Assembly: GCA_015233285.1 (NCBI GenBank)
Contig: JADFYA010000136.1
Location: 1 to 8,629, forward strand
Source: Deltaproteobacteria bacterium
GTDB lineage: Bacteria; Desulfobacterota; JADFXK01
Length of the DNA stretch: 8,629 bases
Reading direction: 5' to 3'
Made by a program: the position numbers and the translations under genes. A model generated the notes under the pieces. It saw nothing but the letters and a program-made list of their open reading frames with translations, searched no databases and was not told the DNA's origin. Below are positions 1 through 6,008 of the stretch, piece by piece. Each line of letters starts with the position of its first letter. The first letter of the stretch is position 1.

Positions 1-11
1 CCGTCTTATTA

Positions 12-908
12 TCATGACATACTCCAAGCCTCCAGCTTGGCTCTAAAGGTCTCCAGATTTTCAGCCTTAGCTGCCAGACGCAATAGTTGTTTCAATGTTT
101 CCCTGGTTTCGATCTGATTGATCTTGTCGGAAATATTTTGGGGGACCAGGTCAAATCTGGCTGCTAACGTCTCGATAATATTATCCCGGATCTCTTCTAT
201 TTTACCTTTTTCTGCCCCAAGTTGGATAAGTTCTTGCCCGGCCACTGTATTGGCCAAATCAAGATGCAACATATCGACCACCTCCGTTCTGGAAACCCCA
301 CGAAATCTGTGTAGGAAAAATAATGCTAAAATATCAAGAAGTTCTATCGATATTTCATCAGAGCTGGATTTTCTGGTCAACTCACCCCATTGGTTGGCCT
401 TTTTAGCCAGATATTCCTTTGGGATTCTTTTTGACGTGGGAAACGGCGCCAGAACAACCAGACGAGGATCAACGGCCAGGAGGTCCTCTTCCCGTAACTC
501 TTCCAGGACAATCTCTTTAAGCGGCCACTGCATGGCATACCTTCCGGTGCTGTCGGTTATGGCCAATGGCCGGGCAGCCTTGAAATAGGCATATTCCGTG
601 TAAAATATCACCGGCAGGATATTACCGGTATAGTTTTTTTGGGCGCAATACCGGGCAACTTCGGCCCCTAAACGGTAACGGATGAATGGATCATGATATC
701 CCTGGAATTCGATGATCACAATATCGCCGTTTCCCTTTGACGGAACAGCCACAATATCAGGAGAGACATTCTTTGATTTCAACGTTTCAGCCTGGATATC
801 ATAACCACATTCGGTGGTTATCCCAGCCAGCTTCAAAATAGCTTCATTTGCGACCTGAAGAAGTCTGTAGAAAGCCTCGTCAGAACCTTTGTTGCCTGTA
901 TTTTCCAT
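12..908 (-). CDS. Rpn/DUF2887-like PD-(D/E)XK family protein
   Basis: A 298-residue soluble protein that resembles the DUF2887 / Rpn (recombination-promoting nuclease, 'putative transposase') group of the PD-(D/E)XK nuclease superfamily. The core is visible in the N-terminal third: Asp51 in SPDIVAVP, then Glu67-x-Gln69 in IVIIEFQGY, followed by the DPFIRYRLGAEVARY helix, which matches the family pattern of an acidic-x-Gln strand and then a helix with Arg and Glu. A second strand region (ILPVIFYTE, about 97-105) follows. The C-terminal part, about 225-298, is helical and charged, like the variable tails of this group. No signal peptide or membrane segment is seen. Family members are often annotated as transposases but do not move DNA as insertion sequences do; any nuclease activity here is inferred. 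It lies 141 bases downstream of der and has its own promoter candidate. The start at 908 has only a weak ribosome-binding site, so the exact start is less certain than the family call. Confidence 0.8.
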   Translation of the reverse strand: MENTGNKGSDEAFYRLLQVANEAILKLAGITTECGYDIQAETLKSKNVSPDIVAVPSKGNGDIVIIEFQGYHDPFIRYRLGAEVARYCAQKNYTGNILPVIFYTEYAYFKAARPLAITDSTGRYAMQWPLKEIVLEELREEDLLAVDPRLVVLAPFPTSKRIPKEYLAKKANQWGELTRKSSSDEISIELLDILALFFLHRFRGVSRTEVVDMLHLDLANTVAGQELIQLGAEKGKIEEIRDNIIETLAARFDLVPQNISDKINQIETRETLKQLLRLAAKAENLETFRAKLEAWSMS

Positions 909-971
909 TTGTTTAATCCGTGGTTATCTCGAATTTGGCCATTTCTTGCCGACACCGATTATAATCAAATC

Positions 972-1000
972 ATTATGCCCGATTCCGGCCCTGAAATCAA
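972..1000 (-). promoter_or_regulatory. sigma-70-like promoter for the Rpn/DUF2887 gene
   Basis: On the minus strand, TTGATT (995-1000) and CATAAT (972-977) are separated by exactly 17 bases. They match the consensus -35 box at 4 of 6 positions and the -10 box at 5 of 6. The implied transcript start is near 965, about 57 bases before the ATG at 908. The -35 box lies mostly in the loop of a small inverted repeat (GCCCT at 988-992, AGGGC at 1000-1004), which could be an operator or chance. A second AT-rich TATAAT-like box lies just downstream without a good -35. The promoter would let this gene be expressed apart from der. Confidence 0.4.
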
Positions 1001-1049
1001 GGGCGGATACTCCCAACGCCATGGACCAACCGGATAACTTCGGCCAAAA

Positions 1050-2387
1050 TCAATGATGGTGGCTCGCCTTTACTTTCAAAATCAGATTGATCGGGGTCAA
1101 CTGGAATCCCAGTTCTTCTTTGAACCGGTTGACCAGGTAGCGGCGATAGGAGAAGTGGACCTCGTCGGGATGGTTGACGAATATCACAAAGGAGGGCGGG
1201 CAGACACTGACCTGGGTGCCGTAATAAAATTTAATCCGGCTGCGGCCTTGATAGGGAGGTAAGTGTGCAGCCACCGCTTTTTGCAGGCAATCATTGACCA
1301 TATGGGTAGTTACCCGCCGGTTGAATTGGGCGAAGACGTCTTCGGCCGCGGTCAGGATGCGATAAACACTCTTCCCGGTTTTAGCCGAGACAGTCAAAAC
1401 GGGCGCCAGGGGCAGGAATTTGAGCGCATACCTGATATCTTCCAGAATTCTTTTGGCCCGTCTCTCATCTCCGGCCAATAAATCCCATTTGTTCATCGCG
1501 ATGACCAGACCACGGCCCCGGTCTTGGGCGTAACTCAGGACTTTGGTGTCTTGATCGGTGATTCCTTCGGCAGCGTCCAGCAGAAGCACGGCCACGTGGC
1601 ACTGGTCGATGCCTTTTAAGGCCCTGATGATCGATATTTTTTCCAGTTTAGTGGTGACCCGGCCCTTACGCCGGATACCGGCCGTGTCAATGAGCAAATA
1701 GCTCTTGTCACCTCTGGTCAAAGAGATATCCACGGCATCTCTGGTCGTCCCCGGGATGTCCGAGACGATCACCCGGTCAAAGCCGAGCAATCGGTTGATC
1801 AACGAAGATTTTCCCACATTGGGCCGGCCCACTATGGCCAGGCGGAGAACGGACTCCGGCTCCTTGACCGCGGGGCTGGGAGTTATGGGGAAGGCTTGCT
1901 TGAGCGCTTCAAGGAAATCAGGAATGCCGTAGCCATGGGCGGCGGAAATCGGGAAAAGTTCGTCCACACCAAGGGAGTAGAAATCATCCAACTTGGACTC
2001 ATGTCCCCAGCCGTCAACCTTATTTACCGCGTAGAACACCGGTTTGGTTGACGTCCGGAGCAGCTCGACCAGGGCCAGATCATCCGGGATCAATCCTTCC
2101 TGACCATTCATGATCAAGATGACGCCGTCAGCTTCTTCCAACGCCGACAAGGTCTGGCCTCGGGTAGCCGAGATCAGATCATCTCGGCCGATGGAATCAA
2201 ACCCGGCCGTGTCGACTAGAGTCAGGCATCCTTCCGATAGATTGATATCGGCATAATTACGGTCCCGGGTCACCCCGGGGGTATCGTCGATGATGGCTTT
2301 GTTGGTCTTAGCCAGGCGGTTGAACAGGGTGGATTTGCCCACATTGGGGCGGCCGATTATGGCGATGACAACACTTCTTTCAGGCAT
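1050..2387 (-). CDS. der: Ribosome biogenesis GTPase Der (EngA)
   Basis: Der is a GTPase with two tandem G domains that helps mature the 50S ribosomal subunit in the cytoplasm, and it is essential in most bacteria. At 445 residues it has the usual family length. G domain 1 shows GRPNVGKS (12-19), DTAG (59-62) and NKVD (122-125). G domain 2 shows GRPNVGKS (187-194), DTAG (234-237), NKWD (299-302) and SAKTG (334-338). The C-terminal KH-like domain covers about 355-441 and includes the typical PPYQGRSRIKFYYGTQ stretch. The start at 2387 puts the first P-loop about 10 residues from the N-terminus, as in known Der proteins; the ribosome-binding site (GGGAAG) is weak. In G domain 1 the usual acidic residue in the 'vvDareGl' segment is replaced (LIMNGQEGL, Asn94), which lies outside the catalytic motifs. 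The protein ends in three natural histidines. It lies 195 bases downstream of the kinase gene on the same strand; I see no convincing promoter of its own. Confidence 0.97.
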   Translation of the reverse strand: MPERSVVIAIIGRPNVGKSTLFNRLAKTNKAIIDDTPGVTRDRNYADINLSEGCLTLVDTAGFDSIGRDDLISATRGQTLSALEEADGVILIMNGQEGLIPDDLALVELLRTSTKPVFYAVNKVDGWGHESKLDDFYSLGVDELFPISAAHGYGIPDFLEALKQAFPITPSPAVKEPESVLRLAIVGRPNVGKSSLINRLLGFDRVIVSDIPGTTRDAVDISLTRGDKSYLLIDTAGIRRKGRVTTKLEKISIIRALKGIDQCHVAVLLLDAAEGITDQDTKVLSYAQDRGRGLVIAMNKWDLLAGDERRAKRILEDIRYALKFLPLAPVLTVSAKTGKSVYRILTAAEDVFAQFNRRVTTHMVNDCLQKAVAAHLPPYQGRSRIKFYYGTQVSVCPPSFVIFVNHPDEVHFSYRRYLVNRFKEELGFQLTPINLILKVKASHHH

Positions 2388-2522
2388 GGCGAGGTCTTCC
2401 CGGAGTCATAAACAGCGCCGGATCCCGACGCTGCGCTTGAGGTTATTGATGAGAGAGACGCGTCCACATTCAGGTGAGTCTCAAACGTTATTAAGGCTAT
2501 TATCACGTCCGCCGTGTTATGT

Positions 2523-2536
2523 TTTGTCTTGACAAA
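2523..2536. repeat. 14-bp palindrome between kinase gene and der
   Basis: TTTGTC and GACAAA are perfect 6-base inverted arms separated by two bases. Two bases are too few for an RNA hairpin loop, so if the element works it is more likely a binding site for a dimeric protein on DNA. It sits about 135 bases upstream of the der start, in the only non-coding stretch between the kinase gene and der. A chance occurrence cannot be excluded. Confidence 0.3.
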
Positions 2537-2582
2537 CGACGGTTCACTGTAATCTGGATCCGCAACACGCCTCAATGGAGTT

Positions 2583-3839
2583 TCAGACGGGCTGATTAGA
2601 GATCAAATCATTGATGTTTTCAGGGGGACCGGCTGGGAATTCGATAACAACTTCGGTTCCCTGACCCTGATGCACCTTGATTGTCCCTCTCAGTTGGGCC
2701 GTCAGGCCTTTAATCATTTCCCATCCAAAACTAACCGGCTTCCGGGTATCCAGACCGATAGGCAGACCGACGCCGTCGTCTTTGACCGTCATCCTAACCA
2801 GATCATCGGCCGCCTTGGTTAAGGATAAGGTAATGCTTCCTCCCGGTTTGCCTTTGAACGCGTGTTTCAATGCGTTGACAATCACTTCGTTAAAGATCAA
2901 GGTGCATGGAATGGCCTGGTTCAAGTTTAACAGAACATCAGAGGGTTCCACCACGACGCGGATATGATTCTCCTTCGCCCCATAAGTGGTTAATAGATAA
3001 CCAAGCAGTTGATCGAGATGCTGGCCCATGTTAATCCGGTCGAAACATTCACTTTGATACAGTTGGCTATGGATTAGGGCCATCGTGTGGATACGGGAAT
3101 GAGCCTCGTTCAACAGGTTGATGACATCCTGATTTTGAGTTTTAGTTTTACTCATTTCGAGAAGGCCCGCAACAATCTGGAGGTTGTTCTTAACCCGGTG
3201 GTGAATTTCTCTAAGTAAAATTTCCTTTTCGGCCAGGGATCGTCTGATCAGTTCTTCCGCCTGCTCGCGCTTCTCAGCCTCTTTCTTGAGTTCCGTTACG
3301 TCGGAAAGGGTGGTCCTGAGCTGATGACCATGTCCTGTATCGTTTTCGGCCGTGATGCTGTCGGCACGGGCAAAGAAAACTCCCCCGTCTTTTCTTCGGA
3401 AGGCCAGCTCAGCCTGCTGCCTGGTCCCGGTGCCGAATGCCTGTTTGCGGTGGAGGTACCAGGCATCTTGAGCATCTTTAGTCAAGAACCGGGAAAACGC
3501 CCGGTTAATCAATTGACTGCGATCAAGGCCTAAGAGTCCGGCTCCAGCCAAATTCACTTCTTCAATCAGACCGTTCTCTCTGATGGTAAAGTAGCCGACC
3601 GGCGCCAAGTCATAAAGCTGTTGATACTTATCCCTGGATTTTTCCAGTTCCGACTGCGTCTCCCGGAGATGCTCATTCTGCATTTCCAGCTCAATTTGAT
3701 GGACTTGGAGTTCGTGTATCATCCATTGCAGGTCATCGATCGTGATGCTCCGAAACACTTCCGGCTTCGCAGTCAGAAGTTCTTCAGCTTTGCGGCGGAG
3801 GGCATCATCTTGCTGGGCCGTATGGGATGGTTGGTCCAT
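2583..3839 (-). CDS. Soluble PAS-domain sensor histidine kinase, HisKA_2 type
   Basis: A cytoplasmic sensor kinase of 418 residues that would autophosphorylate on a histidine and pass the phosphate to a response regulator. Domains in order: an N-terminal helical, coiled-coil-prone region (about 10-75, including LQVHQIELEMQNEHLRE); a PAS domain with its PAC end (about 72-185, starting YDLAPVGYFTI and ending LSDVTELKK); a short coiled-coil linker; a HisKA_2 dimerisation domain with the phosphoacceptor in EIHHRVKNNLQ (His214 probable); and an ATPase domain with the N-box FNEVIVNALKHAF (Asn322), the G1 box DDGVGLP (354-360) and GQGTEVVIEFP near the end. There is no membrane segment, so the ligand is probably intracellular, but no heme or flavin site can be read. 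The ATG at 3839 is chosen over the upstream ATG at 3896 because only the former has a strong Shine-Dalgarno. No response regulator or output gene lies next to it, so it is an orphan here. Confidence 0.92.
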   Translation of the reverse strand: MDQPSHTAQQDDALRRKAEELLTAKPEVFRSITIDDLQWMIHELQVHQIELEMQNEHLRETQSELEKSRDKYQQLYDLAPVGYFTIRENGLIEEVNLAGAGLLGLDRSQLINRAFSRFLTKDAQDAWYLHRKQAFGTGTRQQAELAFRRKDGGVFFARADSITAENDTGHGHQLRTTLSDVTELKKEAEKREQAEELIRRSLAEKEILLREIHHRVKNNLQIVAGLLEMSKTKTQNQDVINLLNEAHSRIHTMALIHSQLYQSECFDRINMGQHLDQLLGYLLTTYGAKENHIRVVVEPSDVLLNLNQAIPCTLIFNEVIVNALKHAFKGKPGGSITLSLTKAADDLVRMTVKDDGVGLPIGLDTRKPVSFGWEMIKGLTAQLRGTIKVHQGQGTEVVIEFPAGPPENINDLISNQPV

Positions 3840-3842
3840 AAA

Positions 3843-3850
3843 CTCCCTTT
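3843..3850 (-). promoter_or_regulatory. Ribosome-binding site that fixes the kinase start
   Basis: On the minus strand AAAGGGAG lies three bases (TTT) from the ATG at 3839, with its GGGAG core well placed for the anti-Shine-Dalgarno. The alternative in-frame ATG at 3896 is preceded by a CGACCGTTACTG stretch with no such site and would add 19 residues (MCHFEPKGNYKIPHSEREF) unlike the usual N-terminus of these kinases. Confidence 0.7.
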
Positions 3851-4024
3851 CAGAGTGAGGAATCTTATAATTCCCCTTTGGCTCGAAATGACACATCAGT
3901 AACGGTCGTAGAGATAGCCGGATAGCGTCTTCCGTGGTTTAACATCTATTTTTCAGGTGTTAACTTTGACTAATGGGATGAGGCAACCATTTATTCCGAC
4001 CGCCGTTATTATTTTTTTCCGCCG

Positions 4025-4034
4025 GCAACGTTGC
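4025..4034. repeat. 10-bp perfect palindrome GCAACGTTGC
   Basis: GCAACGTTGC reads the same on both strands. It lies inside the predicted untranslated leader of the kinase gene, about 190 bases before its start codon. It could be a protein-binding site or a chance palindrome; there is no flanking T-run that would make it a terminator. Confidence 0.25.
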
Positions 4035-4173
4035 TTCAAACGGAGGAGTCCTTTTCTTGGTGGGCGCAGCCAAGCCTTTAGCAGAGCAAAAGACGGTGAA
4101 GTGGACGGTCATGTATCTAAATAGGTTTGTATAGGCTGAAAAGGTGGGGCAAAATGATCTACCTTAGAAGTAC

Positions 4174-4221
4174 ATATCATATCCCTTGGGTGTGATAACC
4201 ACGACTATTTTTATATCATAT
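4174..4221. repeat. Pair of 9-bp direct repeats ATATCATAT at the kinase promoter
   Basis: ATATCATAT occurs at 4174-4182 and again at 4213-4221, with 39 bases between equivalent positions (close to four helical turns). The second copy lies directly between the -10 box and the expected start point of the minus-strand promoter; the first lies about 40 bases into the transcript. This spacing and placement would suit repressor sites on one face of the DNA, but AT-rich sequence makes chance repeats more likely. Confidence 0.35.
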
Positions 4222-4222
4222 T

Positions 4223-4251
4223 ATAATAAGCCACTACTTAACAAGTGTCAA
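4223..4251 (-). promoter_or_regulatory. Strong sigma-70-like promoter reading towards the kinase gene
   Basis: On the minus strand a perfect TTGACA (4246-4251) is followed after exactly 17 bases by TATTAT (4223-4228), 5 of 6 matches to the -10 consensus. A perfect TATAAT overlaps it three bases further on, at a poorer spacing of 20. The expected transcript start is near 4216, leaving a leader of about 377 nt before the kinase ATG at 3839. It is the only good minus-strand promoter I found upstream of the kinase. Confidence 0.55.
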
Positions 4252-4269
4252 GAGTTAAAAAACATAGCT

Positions 4270-4306
4270 CCGGCCTGAAATACTTTCTCTGTCTTCAGCC
4301 GGCCGG
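4270..4306. repeat. GC-rich inverted repeat between the two divergent promoters
   Basis: The left arm CCGGCCTGAA (4270-4279) pairs with TTCAG (4294-4298) plus GCCGG (4302-4306), giving ten base pairs with a three-base bulge (CCG, 4299-4301) and a 14-base loop. It sits in the roughly 90 bases between the two -35 boxes. Read on the minus strand, a run of six T follows after about eight bases, too far for a standard intrinsic terminator, and no minus-strand gene ends here. An operator shared by the two promoters, or a remnant of rearranged sequence, are both possible. Confidence 0.4.
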
Positions 4307-4344
4307 ATCAATGAGGGCAAAGTTTTGATTTCGGCCGACTACAT

Positions 4345-4373
4345 TTGACACCGTGAATAAATTATGCAATACT
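4345..4373 (+). promoter_or_regulatory. Extended -10 sigma-70-like promoter for the aldehyde dehydrogenase gene
   Basis: A perfect TTGACA (4345-4350) is followed after exactly 17 bases by AATACT (4368-4373), preceded by TGC (4365-4367), which fits the extended -10 TGn element. The expected start is near 4380, giving a leader of about 120 bases before the ATG at 4503. It could also drive dnaE, since no better promoter is seen in the 81 bases before that gene. Confidence 0.55.
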
Positions 4374-4502
4374 TAAGAATCCTATCTGCCAGCCGCAGTT
4401 ACGAACCATCCTTAAAAACATGGCGCTGCCGCTCATCCACCGGTTATCCCCTGTAAACTTACAATTCGCATCCTGAACCCCTCAACTCCTAATGGTGAAA
4501 TC

Positions 4503-5927
4503 ATGGAAACCAGATTACTCATAAACGGTCAGTGGCAGGAAGGCCAGGGGAAATCCCTTCCAGTGCATAATCCCTACGATTGGTCGATTATAGATGAGGT
4601 AAAAGAGGCCGAATCCGGGGAAATAGAGGACGCCATCGCCGGTGCCTTGATCGGGGCCAAACTCATGGCCGGACTGCCCGCGTACAAGCGCTCCGCCCTA
4701 CTTGACCGGGCCGCGGAGTTGATCGAGCAGGACAAGGAAGATCTGGCCGGACTTATCGCCCGTGAGTCGGGCAAAACCATCCGCTATGCCCGGGTCGAAG
4801 TCAATCGCGCCGTCAGTATCTTCAAACTGGCCGCGGAGGAAAGCAAACGCATCTACGGGGAAGTCATCCCGATGGACGTGGCGGCTCAAAGTAAGGGCCG
4901 CTTTGCCTTCACTTACCGCTATCCGCTGGGGGTGATTCTGGCCATTTCGCCCTTTAACTTCCCTTTGAACCTGGTGGCCCACAAAGTCGCCCCAGCCCTG
5001 GCCGCCGGAAACGCAGTTATCATTAAACCGGCCAGCGTCACCCCGTTGTCGGCCATCAGACTGGGCCAGCTACTAATGGACGCCGGCGCCCCAATCGGAA
5101 GCGTCTCCATCATTACGGGATCAGGCGGCGAGGCGGGGCAGGCCCTGGTCAAAGATAACCGGCCGGCCATGGTCACCTTTACCGGGAGTCCCGAGGTGGG
5201 GCAACTTATCCGGAACACCGCCGGGATGAAACGGGTCACCCTGGAAATGGGCGCCAACTGTGCCCTGATCATCGATAAAGGAATGGATCTCAGCCGGGTC
5301 TATCCGAGATGCGTCATGGGCGCCTTTTACAATTCCGGGCAGGTTTGCATCTCGGTCCAAAATATCTATGTGCATAACTCCATTAAAGAGGAATTTGTCG
5401 CCGGACTGCTGGCCGCCACAGAAAAGCAGGTCGTCGGTGATCAAATGTTGGAAGAGACGGACGTGGGTCCAATGATTTCCGAAGCCGAGGCTAAGCGGGC
5501 CGAATCTTGGGTTAATCAAGCCGTGGCCGGAGGCGGCCGGATTCTAACGGGCGGGAAACGAGAATTCACCCTGTTTTATCCAACTATTATAGACGAGCCA
5601 CCCCTTGACTCGAACGTCGTTTGCAAAGAGGTATTTGCGCCGGTTGTCTCGGTCATAGGTTTCGACCAGTTGGACCAGGCCCTGGACCTCGTCAATAGCT
5701 CGCCTTACGGACTTCAGGCCGGCATCTTCACCAATGACCTGGCCGCGGCCTTTAAGGCTTTTCAAACGCTGCAGGTGGGCTCAGTCATGATCAACGACGT
5801 TCCAACTTTTCGAGCCGACCATATGCCCTACGGGGGCATCAAGAAAAGCGGCCAGGGACGGGAAGGCGTCCGCTACGCCATCGAAGAAATGACTGAGACG
5901 AAGCTCGTGGTCTGGAACCTGGGCTGA
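4503..5927 (+). CDS. NAD(P)-dependent aldehyde dehydrogenase (ALDH superfamily)
   Basis: A 474-residue soluble enzyme that would oxidise an aldehyde to its acid with NAD(P)+. The complete ALDH core is present: Asn152 in SPFNFPLN (oxyanion hole), Lys175 in IIKPAS (cofactor binding), FTGSPEVG (226-233), the general base Glu248 in LEMG, the catalytic Cys282 in NSGQVCIS, and Glu376 in KEVFAP. The end, MPYGGIKKSGQGREG, is also standard. Serine (178) stands where NAD-preferring enzymes usually have a glutamate that binds the adenosine ribose, so use of NADP is possible. The overall pattern, with GQVCISVQ, RADHMPYGG and a compact length, recalls archaeal and bacterial lactaldehyde or GapN-like dehydrogenases such as M. 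jannaschii MJ1411; the substrate cannot be read from the sequence. The ribosome-binding site before the ATG is weak (GGTGA). It is transcribed away from the kinase and lies 81 bases upstream of dnaE on the same strand; no pathway partner is next to it. Confidence 0.93.
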   Translation: METRLLINGQWQEGQGKSLPVHNPYDWSIIDEVKEAESGEIEDAIAGALIGAKLMAGLPAYKRSALLDRAAELIEQDKEDLAGLIARESGKTIRYARVEVNRAVSIFKLAAEESKRIYGEVIPMDVAAQSKGRFAFTYRYPLGVILAISPFNFPLNLVAHKVAPALAAGNAVIIKPASVTPLSAIRLGQLLMDAGAPIGSVSIITGSGGEAGQALVKDNRPAMVTFTGSPEVGQLIRNTAGMKRVTLEMGANCALIIDKGMDLSRVYPRCVMGAFYNSGQVCISVQNIYVHNSIKEEFVAGLLAATEKQVVGDQMLEETDVGPMISEAEAKRAESWVNQAVAGGGRILTGGKREFTLFYPTIIDEPPLDSNVVCKEVFAPVVSVIGFDQLDQALDLVNSSPYGLQAGIFTNDLAAAFKAFQTLQVGSVMINDVPTFRADHMPYGGIKKSGQGREGVRYAIEEMTETKLVVWNLG

Positions 5928-5997
5928 CCGGCGCGGCATCCATAAGAAGTTTTTCCCCTTAATTTAATGACATTGACCCGCAACCCACAATTTTTGT

Positions 5998-6002
5998 AGA
6001 GG
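5998..6002 (+). promoter_or_regulatory. Ribosome-binding site for dnaE
   Basis: AGAGG is followed by six bases (CATTGC) and the ATG at 6009. This is a normal Shine-Dalgarno and supports the chosen dnaE start. The 81 bases between the dehydrogenase stop and this start contain no convincing terminator or promoter, so read-through transcription from the dehydrogenase gene is likely. Confidence 0.65.
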
Positions 6003-6008
6003 CATTGC

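Larger units (their letters stand above)
3851..4502. other. Divergent intergenic region without a supported gene
   Basis: About 650 bases separate the kinase gene and the aldehyde dehydrogenase gene, which point away from each other. The part from about 4200 to 4260 is markedly AT-rich compared with its surroundings. It contains two outward-facing promoter candidates, an inverted repeat between them, a 9-base direct repeat and a 10-base palindrome, all listed separately. Short reading frames of 18 to 50 codons occur on both strands, but none has a ribosome-binding site or a recognisable product. I looked for riboswitch-like conserved motifs and tRNA-like folds by eye and recognised none. Confidence 0.6.

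Noticed and set aside
2529..2557. Plus-strand TTGACA inside the palindrome, as a promoter
   Set aside because: No matching -10 box at 16-18 bases and no plus-strand gene downstream until 4503.
2357..2575. Minus-strand 72-codon frame between the kinase gene and der
   Set aside because: It overlaps the start of der in another frame, has Ser/Thr-rich composition and no ribosome-binding site or family resemblance.
3840..3896. Longer kinase reading frame starting at the ATG at 3896
   Set aside because: No Shine-Dalgarno before it and an atypical N-terminus; the ATG at 3839 has a clear AAAGGGAG three bases away.
3960..4112. Minus-strand 50-codon frame in the kinase leader
   Set aside because: No ribosome-binding site, low-complexity composition, and no recognisable motif.
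3978..4134. Short plus-strand frames of about 48-50 codons; the one ending at 4134 contains a protein-like GGVLFLVGAAKPLAEQ stretch that might be a transposase remnant
   Set aside because: The frame ending at 4134 has no ATG near its start, neither frame has a ribosome-binding site, and I cannot match the fragment to a named family. No terminal inverted repeats or target duplication were seen. A translated search could revive it.
4222..4227. Perfect TATAAT on the plus strand
   Set aside because: No -35 box at a suitable distance (position 4199-4204 reads CCACGA); it overlaps the better minus-strand promoter.
4270..4306. Inverted repeat as an intrinsic terminator
   Set aside because: No gene ends just before it on either strand, the stem has a bulge, and the T-run on the minus strand begins about eight bases after the stem.
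4420..4476. 18-codon frame in the leader of the aldehyde dehydrogenase gene, considered as a leader peptide
   Set aside because: No ribosome-binding site, no run of one amino acid, and no attenuator hairpin with a T-run after it.
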